From positions 1 to 5,592 of the forward strand of contig JAKVCE010000163.1 of assembly GCA_022447405.1 (NCBI GenBank): DNA of 5,592 nt, given 5' to 3'. The position numbers and the translations under genes are program-made. Every line of letters starts with the position of its first letter. The stretch's first letter is position 1. This stretch comes from Planctomycetota bacterium (GTDB taxonomy: Bacteria; Planctomycetota; UBA1135; GCA-002686595). Positions 1-5,124 of this stretch are shown here, in pieces. The notes under the pieces were generated by a model. That model was not told where the DNA came from. It saw only the letters and a list, made by a program, of their open reading frames with translations, and did not search any database.

Positions 1-825
1 CAAGCTTCCAACGCCGTCGCGATCGTGAACGGCATCACGGTCGAGCGCACACAGAACACCTTCGACGACGTCATAGAGGGCGTCACCATCGACCTCCTCT
101 CCGCAGACCCTGCGCAGGAAGTCACGATCCAGGTAGGGGCCGACACAGAGGCGATCACGGGCCGTGTTCAAGAGCTCGTGGACGCCTACAACGCCGTCAT
201 CAGCTTCATCAATGAGCAGAACGACTACACCGAGGACGGCGGCGCAGGCGGGGCCCTCTTCGGCGACAACCTCCTCGCGCAGGTGAAGCGCAGCATCGAC
301 AGCGCGCTCTTTGACGTCGACATCGCGACCGTACAGGCGGACACCGAGGGCTACTCCACCCTCGGCTTGGTCGGGATTGACCGCGAGAGCGACGGCACCT
401 TGAGCGTGGACAGTGATCAGCTCTCCGCCAAGCTCGAGGGTGACCTCGAGGCCTTCGTCGACCTCTTCGCAGACCTCGACGGCTTCGACAACGAGGGCGC
501 TGCAGCCAACACGGCCGGCTACTACGTCGACTCCGGCACCACGGACTCCGGCCTCGCCGCGAGCCTTGAGCGCGCGATCGACGCGATGTTCGGCATCCTC
601 GACAACGTCGGTGGCGCGACGATCAGCGGGATCTTCGACACCCGCGAAGACGCCATCAACGCACGCATCGAGCGCTTCTCCGAGCGCATCGAGGCGCGCG
701 AGACCTACCTCATTCAGTACGAGGAGCGCCTCGTACGCCGCTTCACCGCCCTTGAAGAGCTGATGTCCGGGCTGAACGCCCAGGGCATGGCGCTCCAAAA
801 CGCCCTCTCTGGCCTCAACTCATAG
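1..825 (+). CDS. fliD: Flagellar filament cap protein FliD (hook-associated protein 2), C-terminal part
   Basis: FliD forms the cap at the distal end of the flagellum, where it folds exported flagellin into the filament; it is secreted through the flagellar export channel. The reading frame is open from base 1, so the gene starts upstream; the first visible Met is internal, and 274 residues are visible. Counting from the window edge, residues 1-32 fit the FliD pattern of a short strand, an Asn-containing turn (QNT) and 'DVIEGVTIDL'. Residues 56-100 (VDAYNAVISFI, then LFGDNLL) and the later 'LGLVGIDRESDGTLSVDSDQL' region are classic FliD C-terminal domain signatures. The last ~60 residues form a heptad-like helix ending in RFTALEELMSGLNAQG, typical of the coiled-coil D0 terminus. 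The gene ends with TAG, 9 bases before fliS, so the two are probably co-transcribed. Family assignment is firm; the N-terminal half and its promoter are not visible. Confidence 0.95.
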   Translation, partial: QASNAVAIVNGITVERTQNTFDDVIEGVTIDLLSADPAQEVTIQVGADTEAITGRVQELVDAYNAVISFINEQNDYTEDGGAGGALFGDNLLAQVKRSIDSALFDVDIATVQADTEGYSTLGLVGIDRESDGTLSVDSDQLSAKLEGDLEAFVDLFADLDGFDNEGAAANTAGYYVDSGTTDSGLAASLERAIDAMFGILDNVGGATISGIFDTREDAINARIERFSERIEARETYLIQYEERLVRRFTALEELMSGLNAQGMALQNALSGLNS

Positions 826-834
826 GTCCAAGAC

Positions 835-1227
835 ATGAAGAAACCCACTGCTGCAGACACCTACATGGCCGCCTCTGTCGAGACCGCGCCGCCCCTCAAG
901 ATCGTGCGCATGCTCTACGAGGGCGCGATCCGCTTCATCGCCCGCGCCCAAGACGCGGGGATCTCAACCCCCGAGGGGAGCGCTTGGGTCGGCCGTGCCG
1001 ACGCGATCATCAAGGAGCTCCGCATCAGCCTCGACTCCAACAGGGACGCAGAGGTCTGCGAGCAGCTCGAGGGGCTCTACCTCTTCTGCGAAGACGAGCT
1101 GGCCCGAGCCGCGGATGAGGGGAGCGAGGACGGCCTGGAGAACGCCGCTGAGATCCTCGGGATCTTGAAAGACGCTTGGCTCGAGGCTGGCGTGGCTACC
1201 CCGAATCTCGGCGAGAACGCCGCATGA
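835..1227 (+). CDS. fliS: Flagellin export chaperone FliS
   Basis: FliS is a small cytoplasmic helical-bundle chaperone that binds the C-terminal D0 helix of flagellin, prevents premature polymerisation and hands it to FlhA. The 130-residue product is of normal family length. The N-terminal pattern is diagnostic: a Tyr at residue 10, 'SVETAPPLKIVRMLYEGAIRFIARA' over about 14-38 (the family's Y...v.ta.p.klv.mLYdgai.fl..A pattern), then a second helix with 'ELRISLD' (61-67) and 'LEGLYLFCEDEL' (78-89), where the family usually has 'nLydym...L'. ATG 835 is the natural start, nine bases after the fliD stop. The ribosome binding site is weak, only AGG at 824-826 overlapping the fliD stop, which suggests translation coupled to fliD. 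The stop TGA (1225-1227) overlaps the next start in an ATGA arrangement. The long acidic linker between the last two helices (EGSEDG) is not unusual. Confidence 0.93.
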   Translation: MKKPTAADTYMAASVETAPPLKIVRMLYEGAIRFIARAQDAGISTPEGSAWVGRADAIIKELRISLDSNRDAEVCEQLEGLYLFCEDELARAADEGSEDGLENAAEILGILKDAWLEAGVATPNLGENAA

Positions 1228-1574
1228 TGAGCCCGAAGGGCAAAGCGGGCGAGCTCGAGACAGCGCTCCAAGACCTGCTCTCCGTGTTCCACGCGGACGG
1301 GTCGACGCCTGAGGTGATCGCTACTTTGAGCGACCGCTGCGCGCTGCTCACTGCCGAGCTCATCGAGGCGACCACGGCTTGCACGCCTGGAGAGCTCGAG
1401 GACGCGGCCCCGGCGTTGCGTCGTGCGCAGCGCTTGAACGTGATCGCGCGCGGCCTGGTTGAGCGGCAGCGAGAGGAGGCGGGGACCCTCATCACCGTCG
1501 CGCAGCGCGCGCGCCGCACCCTCGGCGCGGACGCGCCCGTCCAAGACGGGACCTCCTGCGACGTGAAGGCGTAG
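1224..1574 (+). CDS. Small FliT-like protein, putative flagellar export chaperone
   Basis: The 116-residue protein is predicted to be almost wholly helical, soluble and without a signal peptide. Position supports a FliT-type role: it follows fliD and fliS directly, where fliT (the FliD export chaperone) lies in many flagellar clusters. The best sequence support is the last long helix, residues about 65-101 (LRRAQRLNVIARGLVERQREE, continuing to RRTLG), which resembles the 'N..i...l......v...l..l' pattern of FlgN/FliT-type chaperones with an Asn at 72. Overall similarity to classical FliT is too weak for a firm name. I chose ATG 1224 (a second ATG follows at 1227) because it forms an ATGA overlap with the fliS stop, implying translational coupling. 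An in-frame TTG at 1176 would make a 132-residue protein overlapping fliS by over 50 bases and is less likely. There is no clear ribosome binding site. A flagellar helper protein of another kind is the alternative. Confidence 0.7.
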   Translation: MMSPKGKAGELETALQDLLSVFHADGSTPEVIATLSDRCALLTAELIEATTACTPGELEDAAPALRRAQRLNVIARGLVERQREEAGTLITVAQRARRTLGADAPVQDGTSCDVKA

Positions 1575-1590
1575 CGCCTGGCTCGCTAGG

Positions 1591-1633
1591 GTGTCGAGTT
1601 CTTCGACACTCGCCCTGTCGAAGATCTCGACAG
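1591..1633. promoter_or_regulatory. Tandem palindromic repeats, probable enhancer (UAS) for a sigma-54 activator
   Basis: Two dyads of identical design lie side by side. GTGTCGA (1591-1597) pairs with TCGACAC (1603-1609) around a 5-base spacer; CTGTCGA (1615-1621) pairs with TCGACAG (1627-1633), also around 5 bases. The cores TGTCGA-N5-TCGACA recur at an exact 24-base interval, while the spacers differ. The outermost base pair is swapped from G-C in the first copy to C-G in the second, keeping the symmetry. The centres fall at about -121 and -97 relative to the predicted sigma-54 start, the usual place for NtrC-family activator sites. As RNA they could also fold into two 7-bp hairpins, so transcription termination after the FliT-like gene is an alternative, but no T-run follows either one. 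Confidence 0.6.
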
Positions 1634-1642
1634 CCCGGCGGG

Positions 1643-1677
1643 GGAGGTGAGCGGTGACCGGCCCTCTAGCGGTCTAG
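1643..1677 (+). other. Strong Shine-Dalgarno run followed by a 7-codon mini-ORF (tentative)
   Basis: GGAGGTGA at 1643-1650 is an 8-base match to the complement of the 16S rRNA 3' end. After 6 bases counted from GGAGG, a GTG at 1654 opens a reading frame of seven codons (M-T-G-P-L-A-V) ending at TAG 1675-1677, inside the third dyad. It would be present only on transcripts reading through from the filament block, because it lies upstream of the sigma-54 start. It could be a leader peptide or a chance match in GC-rich DNA; nothing else supports coding. Confidence 0.2.
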
Positions 1678-1680
1678 AGG
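1663..1680. promoter_or_regulatory. Perfect 7-bp dyad near -50 of the sigma-54 promoter
   Basis: CCTCTAG (1663-1669) and CTAGAGG (1674-1680) are perfect inverted repeats separated by CGGT. The core differs from the upstream TGTCGA dyads, so it would serve a different protein or act as an RNA hairpin. Its centre lies about 50 bases before the predicted transcription start, between the putative enhancer and the -24 element, where DNA bending or repression could influence looping. CTAG is generally scarce in many bacterial genomes, so two copies within 10 bases are noticeable. No T-run follows, which argues against an intrinsic terminator. Confidence 0.4.
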
Positions 1681-1693
1681 CGCGCTCACGCAC

Positions 1694-1710
1694 TTGGCAC
1701 GTGGATTGCG
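1694..1710 (+). promoter_or_regulatory. Sigma-54 (RpoN) -24/-12 promoter driving fliO-fliPQR-flhBA
   Basis: TTGGCACG (1694-1701), four bases, then TTGC (1706-1709) matches the sigma-54 consensus YTGGCACG-N4-TTGCW at every position except the last, which is G at 1710. The invariant GG (1696-1697) and GC (1708-1709) are separated by exactly 10 bases, the fixed spacing for this class. Taking the final C of GC as -12, transcription should start near 1721, leaving a leader of about 22 bases before the fliO ATG at 1743. Sigma-54 control of flagellar export genes is established in many bacteria and requires an NtrC-family activator, consistent with the tandem dyads upstream. I see no second match of this quality in the window. 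Confidence 0.85.
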
Positions 1711-1740
1711 AAGAGGGGGTGGTTCGAACCACCACTCTTC
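1710..1740. repeat. Inverted repeat spanning the predicted start of transcription of fliO
   Basis: The centre is a perfect 16-base palindrome, GGTGGTTCGAACCACC (1718-1733). It is flanked by GAAGAG (1710-1715) and CTCTTC (1735-1740), which are also complementary, with GG opposite A as the only interruption. A transcript entering from upstream would form about 12 base pairs closed by a UCGA loop, ending 2 bases before the fliO ATG. A transcript starting at the predicted site (1721) would lack the 5' arm and could not form it. As DNA it could also be an operator over the start site. The TTCGAA centre resembles a tRNA T-loop, but no tRNA is present. Confidence 0.6.
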
Positions 1741-1742
1741 TC

Positions 1743-2195
1743 ATGCACGCACTCACTATCAGCACCATCGTCGCGCAGTCTGCCGCCAACACGGGGCCGG
1801 ACCTGACGCGTTACTTCGTCGTCTGCGGCGTCCTCTTGGGCGCGATCACCCTCCTTGCGTGGGGCTTCAAGAAGCTCATCGCAGGCAACCTCTCGGCGCG
1901 GGCTGCTAAGCGCAACCTCCAGGTTCTCGACGTCCTGCCCATGGGCGGGAAGCAGAAGCTCGCGGTCGTGCGCTGCTATGACCGCGCCTTCCTCGTCGGG
2001 CTTGGAGACAAAGAGATCTCGCCGATCAGCGAGCTCGACGGCGTCCTCGCAGAGGACAAGCCTGCCGCTGGCGCTGCCAAGAACGTGTCCTTCGAGCGCG
2101 CGCTGGACCTCGTGGCGAGCGCGATGCCTGGCCGCAAACCGCGCGCCAAGAGCGAGCCGCAGCCCAAGGAAGGGCTCGGGGAGCTCGTCGGATGA
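1743..2195 (+). CDS. fliO: Flagellar biosynthesis protein FliO
   Basis: FliO is a small membrane protein that stabilises and helps assemble the FliP ring of the export gate. The chosen start gives 150 residues, typical for the family. A single strong membrane helix lies at residues 24-42 (YFVVCGVLLGAITLLAWGF), followed by basic residues (KK) and the conserved cytoplasmic beta-rich segment 'LQVLDVLPMGGKQKLAVVRC' with 'AFLVGLGDKEISPISEL' after it, the usual FliO signature. The tail is Lys/Pro-rich and disordered. I prefer ATG 1743 because the sigma-54 promoter places transcription start near 1721; in-frame GTG codons at 1647, 1701 and 1719 lie upstream of that point. A GTG 1719 start would give an N-terminus (VRTTTLL) that looks signal-peptide-like, so it remains possible on longer transcripts. 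No ribosome binding site precedes 1743. The stop overlaps fliP as ATGA. Confidence 0.88.
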   Translation: MHALTISTIVAQSAANTGPDLTRYFVVCGVLLGAITLLAWGFKKLIAGNLSARAAKRNLQVLDVLPMGGKQKLAVVRCYDRAFLVGLGDKEISPISELDGVLAEDKPAAGAAKNVSFERALDLVASAMPGRKPRAKSEPQPKEGLGELVG

Positions 2196-2950
2196 GGAGG
2201 CTCTTACGAACCCTCGGCGTGATCGGCGCCGTCGCCCTCCTCGGAGACCTGTGCATGGCGCAGGAGGCCGTGGAGGCTGCTGCCGTCTTGGGCGATGACC
2301 CTGGCGAGGGCTCCCTCTCCACAGCGGTCGAGATCGCGGTCCTCTTGACCGTCCTCTCCCTCCTGCCGGCGATCCTGGTCACTGTCACGAGCTTCACTCG
2401 CATCGTAATCGTCCTGTCCTTCGTCCGACGCGCGCTGAGCGTCAACGAGCTGCCGCCGAACCCTGTCATCATCGGGCTCGCGCTCTTCTTGACCTGCTTC
2501 GTGATGGCGCCGGTCGCCGAGCGCGTGAACGAGGCAGCGATCACGCCCTACAACGAGGGCGAGCTCTCTTTTGAAGAGGCTGGCGACGTCGCGTGGGGCG
2601 AGCTGCGGGGCTTCCTCGTGGCGAACACCCGCGAAGCGGAGATACAGCTCTTCGTCGACCTCTCCAACCACCAGACCACAGGTGAGGCCTCAGAGGAGCT
2701 CCCGATGAGCGTCGTCGTCCCGGCCTTCGTCCTGAGCGAGCTGAAGACAGCCTTCCAGATGGGCTTCCTGCTCTTCCTGCCTTTCTTGGTCATTGACCTC
2801 GTCGTCAGCTCGATCTTGCTCTCCATGGGCATGTTCATGCTGCCGCCCGTGATGATCTCGACGCCCTTCAAGATCCTCGTGTTCGTGCTCGTCGACGGCT
2901 GGGGCCTGATCTGCAGCTCGATGATCCAGTCCTTCCAGGTGGTCGCCTAG
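2192..2950 (+). CDS. fliP: Flagellar type III export gate protein FliP
   Basis: FliP forms, with FliQ and FliR, the helical inner-membrane pore through which flagellar proteins are exported. The product is 252 residues, normal for the family. Residues 1-23 look like a signal peptide (MRRLLRT, a hydrophobic run, then CMA|QEA), as known for FliP. Next comes the signature 'LLTVLSLLPAILVTVTSFTR' (51-70), 'VLSFVRRAL' and 'PPNPVIIGLALFLTCFVMAP' (88-107). After a periplasmic segment come 'VVVPAFVLSELKTAFQMGF' (174-192), 'FLPFLVIDLVVSSILLSMGM' (195-214) and 'LPPVMISTPFK...LVDGWGL'. The methionine-rich turn reads MGMFML rather than the common MGMMM. ATG 2192 overlaps the fliO stop (ATGA) and is preceded by GGGGAG (2178-2183) at 8 bases, a good ribosome binding site. 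FliQ follows after 9 bases. Confidence 0.97.
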   Translation: MRRLLRTLGVIGAVALLGDLCMAQEAVEAAAVLGDDPGEGSLSTAVEIAVLLTVLSLLPAILVTVTSFTRIVIVLSFVRRALSVNELPPNPVIIGLALFLTCFVMAPVAERVNEAAITPYNEGELSFEEAGDVAWGELRGFLVANTREAEIQLFVDLSNHQTTGEASEELPMSVVVPAFVLSELKTAFQMGFLLFLPFLVIDLVVSSILLSMGMFMLPPVMISTPFKILVFVLVDGWGLICSSMIQSFQVVA

Positions 2951-2959
2951 GAGCCCTAG

Positions 2960-3235
2960 ATGAGCCAAGACCTCTACATCTCGGACCTCGTCCGCGAGCT
3001 GCTCCTCACGGCGCTCATGCTCGCGGGCCCGGTCCTGCTCGTCGGCCTCGTGGTCGGCGTGGCGGTCAGCCTCTTCCAGGCGCTCACCAGCGTCCAAGAG
3101 CAGACCCTCTCCCTCGTCCCGAAGATGGTCGCTGTGATCCTCATCACGCTGCTCCTCTTGGCGCCCGCGCTGCAGGTCATCCGTGACTACACCGCGGGCA
3201 TCTTCGGTCAACTGGTCGAGTTCGGCCTCTCGTAG
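2960..3235 (+). CDS. fliQ: Flagellar type III export gate protein FliQ
   Basis: FliQ is the small two-helix subunit packed around the FliP-FliR core of the export gate. The 91-residue protein has the expected two hydrophobic hairpin helices (about 14-38 and 54-74), linked by the highly conserved 'VSLFQALTSVQEQTLSLVPK' segment (36-55), which identifies the family. The loop carries the charged residues (QEQT, K) that face the cytoplasm. ATG 2960 has AGGAG (2949-2953) 6 bases upstream, a strong ribosome binding site that overlaps the fliP stop codon and so suggests coupled translation. It ends with TAG, 17 bases before fliR. No anomalies are seen. Confidence 0.96.
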   Translation: MSQDLYISDLVRELLLTALMLAGPVLLVGLVVGVAVSLFQALTSVQEQTLSLVPKMVAVILITLLLLAPALQVIRDYTAGIFGQLVEFGLS

Positions 3236-3252
3236 ACCCTCGGAGTGAACTC

Positions 3253-4014
3253 GTGATCCCTGTCGGAACCATCGCAGCCTTTGGCCTTTACCTCGTGCGG
3301 ACGAGCGCCCTCCTCTTGGCGACGCCCCTCTTGGGTAACGGCGCTGCGTTCTCTGGCTACAAGGTGGCGCTCGTCGCTCTGGTCTCCTTCGCGCTCTTCA
3401 GCGCGACCGGCGCCCCTCTCGAGGGCGCGATCGGCGGGGTGGACTACGCCATGCTCTGCATGCGTGAGGCCCTCATCGGCCTCTCTCTCGCCTTCGTCTT
3501 GCAAGCCGTCGTCATCGCCGTACGCGTCGGCGGCGAGCTCGTCGGACATGAGATGGCTTTCAACCTCTCTGGGCAGGTCGACCCCACGACGGGCATCTCC
3601 TCGCCGCTCATCACCCGCTTCTATGAGGCCTTCTTCTTCCTGGGCCTCCTCGCGGTCAACGGACACCACCTCATCCTGCGGGCGCTCTCCGACACCTTCT
3701 TCGCCGCTCCCGTCGGCACCGTCGACTTCTCCGACGGCGCGGTGCCCTACCTCATCGAGCTCTTTGGTGAGCTCTTCCGCGCCGGCGTCACCTTCGCCGC
3801 GCCCGTGCTCGTCGTGCTCATGCTCGTCTCCATCCTGATCGGGCTCCTCGCGCGGGCCGTCCCGCAGATGAACGTCCTCGAGATCGGCTTCACGCTGCGT
3901 ATCTCCGCTGCCCTGCTCGCGCTGTACCTCTTCGCGCCGCTCCTTGAGCCTGCGCTGCACGCGCTCTACGAGCAGCTCGACACCGGCCTCACGGGTTTCT
4001 TGGAGGTGCTCTAG
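3253..4014 (+). CDS. fliR: Flagellar type III export gate protein FliR
   Basis: FliR caps the FliP-FliQ assembly and completes the helical export pore. The product has 253 residues, a normal length, with about six hydrophobic segments. Family hallmarks are 'REALIGLSLAFVLQAVVIAV' (71-90), 'GGELVGHEMAFNLSGQVDP' (93-111), the conserved 'LLAVNGHHLILRALSDTF' (132-149, with the His pair), 'PVGTVDF' and 'ARAVPQMNVLEIGFTLRI' (200-217). The start is GTG 3253, supported by GGAG (3242-3245) 7 bases upstream; the ATG codons at 3281 and similar positions are in other frames. The final G of its TAG stop (4014) is the first base of the flhB GTG start, so the two genes overlap by one base and translation is probably coupled. 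Confidence 0.96.
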   Translation: MIPVGTIAAFGLYLVRTSALLLATPLLGNGAAFSGYKVALVALVSFALFSATGAPLEGAIGGVDYAMLCMREALIGLSLAFVLQAVVIAVRVGGELVGHEMAFNLSGQVDPTTGISSPLITRFYEAFFFLGLLAVNGHHLILRALSDTFFAAPVGTVDFSDGAVPYLIELFGELFRAGVTFAAPVLVVLMLVSILIGLLARAVPQMNVLEIGFTLRISAALLALYLFAPLLEPALHALYEQLDTGLTGFLEVL

Positions 4015-5105
4015 TGGCTGAGCAACCGGACAAGCAGCAGAAGACAGAAGAGGCGACCCCCCAGCGCCGCCGTGAGGCACGCGAGAAGGGGCAGGTCGCG
4101 CTCTCTACGGAGGCCGTCTCTGCGATGTCGCTCGCCGCGGTCGCGGGCAGCTTCCTCATCTTGGGGGGCTTCCTGGCTCAGGCCGTGGGAGGCCTCGTTG
4201 CCACCTCCATCGAAGGCGTCGGCACCAAGGGCCTCATCACGCTCGAGAGCGACACGGCAGCAGCCCTCGTTACGGACTCGATCAGAGGGATCTCCTCTGA
4301 GTTCTTCTTAGTCGTCGTCCCCGCGCTCCTCGTCGCAGCCCTCGTGGGCTATGGACAGGCGGGCCTGCAGTTCGCGCCTAAGGCGGTGTCCTTGGACCCG
4401 GCGAAGATCAACCCCGCAAAGGGGGTGAAGCGCCTCTTCAGCGCGCGCAGCTTCGTCCGGGCCACGATGGCGCTCGCCAAGGTCCTCGTGGTCATGGCGA
4501 CGATCGGCGTGCTGGCTTGGCTGCAAGCGCCGAAGGTGAGCGCGCTCGGCGGCGCAGAGCTGGGCCCCGCGCTGCAGATGGTGGGGTCGATCCTCGTGCG
4601 CTGCGTCGCAGGCGCGCTGCTCGCGATCCTCGCCCTGGGTCTCATCGACTTCCTCTTCCAGCGCAACCAGCACACAAAGGACCTCCGCATGACGCGTGAG
4701 GAGGTCAAGCAGGAGATGAAGAACACGGAGGGTGACCCGCACCTGAAGGCGCGCGTGCGCCAGATCCAGCGTGAGGTCGCCAGCCGCAGGATGATGGCTG
4801 ACGTCCCGAGCGCGACCGTGGTCGTCACCAACCCGACCCACTACGCCGTCGCCCTCAAGTACGACCGCGACGCCGCAGACGGTGGCGCGCCCAAGGTCGT
4901 CGCCAAAGGCGTCGACGCCGTCGCGCAGCGGATCAAGAAAGTAGCGGCCGACGCCGGCGTGACCTTGTTCGAGGACCGCCCGCTCGCGCGCGCCCTCCAC
5001 GCGCGCGCCGAGATAGGGGACGAGGTCCCCGCCGACCTCTTCGAGGCCGTCGCCGCCGTCCTCGCCTACGTATACCGCGTCGACCGACGCGCTGTCGGAG
5101 TCTGA
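4014..5105 (+). CDS. flhB: Flagellar export specificity switch protein FlhB
   Basis: FlhB sits in the inner membrane beside the FliPQR gate. Self-cleavage of its cytoplasmic domain switches export from rod/hook proteins to filament proteins. The 363-residue product has the family's Lys/Glu-rich N-terminus (KTEEATPQRRREAREKGQVA, 10-29), four membrane helices near 35-58, 96-114, 150-170 and 188-212, the loop motif 'NPAKGVKRLFS' (133-143), and the linker 'REEVKQEMKNTEGDPHLKAR' (228-247). The autocleavage motif NPTH is intact at residues 273-276 (codons 4830-4841), followed by 'YAVALKYD'. The C-terminal domain ends with the usual 'VTLFEDRPLARALH' and 'ADLFEAVAAVLAYVYR' blocks, without the long extension some species carry. 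The start GTG 4014 overlaps the fliR stop and is preceded by GGAGG (4002-4006) at an ideal 7 bases. flhA follows after 19 bases. Confidence 0.97.
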   Translation: MAEQPDKQQKTEEATPQRRREAREKGQVALSTEAVSAMSLAAVAGSFLILGGFLAQAVGGLVATSIEGVGTKGLITLESDTAAALVTDSIRGISSEFFLVVVPALLVAALVGYGQAGLQFAPKAVSLDPAKINPAKGVKRLFSARSFVRATMALAKVLVVMATIGVLAWLQAPKVSALGGAELGPALQMVGSILVRCVAGALLAILALGLIDFLFQRNQHTKDLRMTREEVKQEMKNTEGDPHLKARVRQIQREVASRRMMADVPSATVVVTNPTHYAVALKYDRDAADGGAPKVVAKGVDAVAQRIKKVAADAGVTLFEDRPLARALHARAEIGDEVPADLFEAVAAVLAYVYRVDRRAVGV

Positions 5106-5124
5106 CTCCTCTAGAGACTGAATT

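Larger units (their letters stand above)
1575..1742. other. Noncoding regulatory gap between the filament block and the export-gate operon
   Basis: This 168-base gap is the only sizeable noncoding stretch in the window. Reading left to right it holds a weak dyad just after the FliT-like gene (TAGCG 1572-1576 with CGCTA 1584-1588), two tandem strong dyads (1591-1633), a perfect Shine-Dalgarno-like run (1643-1650), a third dyad (1663-1680), a sigma-54 promoter (1694-1709) and a long inverted repeat (1710-1740). The fliO frame is open through part of this gap from a GTG at 1647. The promoter lies inside that open stretch, and the residues it would encode do not look like FliO, so I treat the extension as noncoding. 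Confidence 0.85.

Noticed and set aside
1077..1544. Minus-strand open frame opposite fliS and the FliT-like gene
   Set aside because: The translation is Arg/Ala/Ser-rich with no family resemblance. The + strand genes have tight coupling and family motifs.
1591..1633. Rho-independent terminator pair after the FliT-like gene
   Set aside because: Neither hairpin is followed by a T-run and the stems are only 7 bp. Spacing and position upstream of a sigma-54 promoter favour a protein-binding role, though termination is not excluded.
1710..1740. tRNA 3' half or attachment-site remnant suggested by GGTTCGAACC
   Set aside because: The T-arm cannot form a proper 5-bp stem with a 7-base loop, no acceptor, D or anticodon arms are found upstream, and the symmetry is fully explained by the palindrome.
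1647..1742. N-terminal extension of fliO from GTG 1647 (or GTG 1701/1719)
   Set aside because: The segment contains the sigma-54 promoter and dyads, the predicted transcript starts downstream of all these GTG codons, and the encoded residues are not FliO-like. It would be possible only on read-through RNA.
3208..4080. Long minus-strand open frame (290 codons) opposite fliR
   Set aside because: It is antisense to an unmistakable fliR. The product is a low-complexity Glu/Asp/Arg-rich string caused by GC-rich codon bias, with no domain signature.
5099..5119. Small inverted repeat AGTCT/AGACT around the flhB stop
   Set aside because: Five-base arms with an 11-base loop are expected by chance, and there is no T-run or promoter-like sequence nearby.
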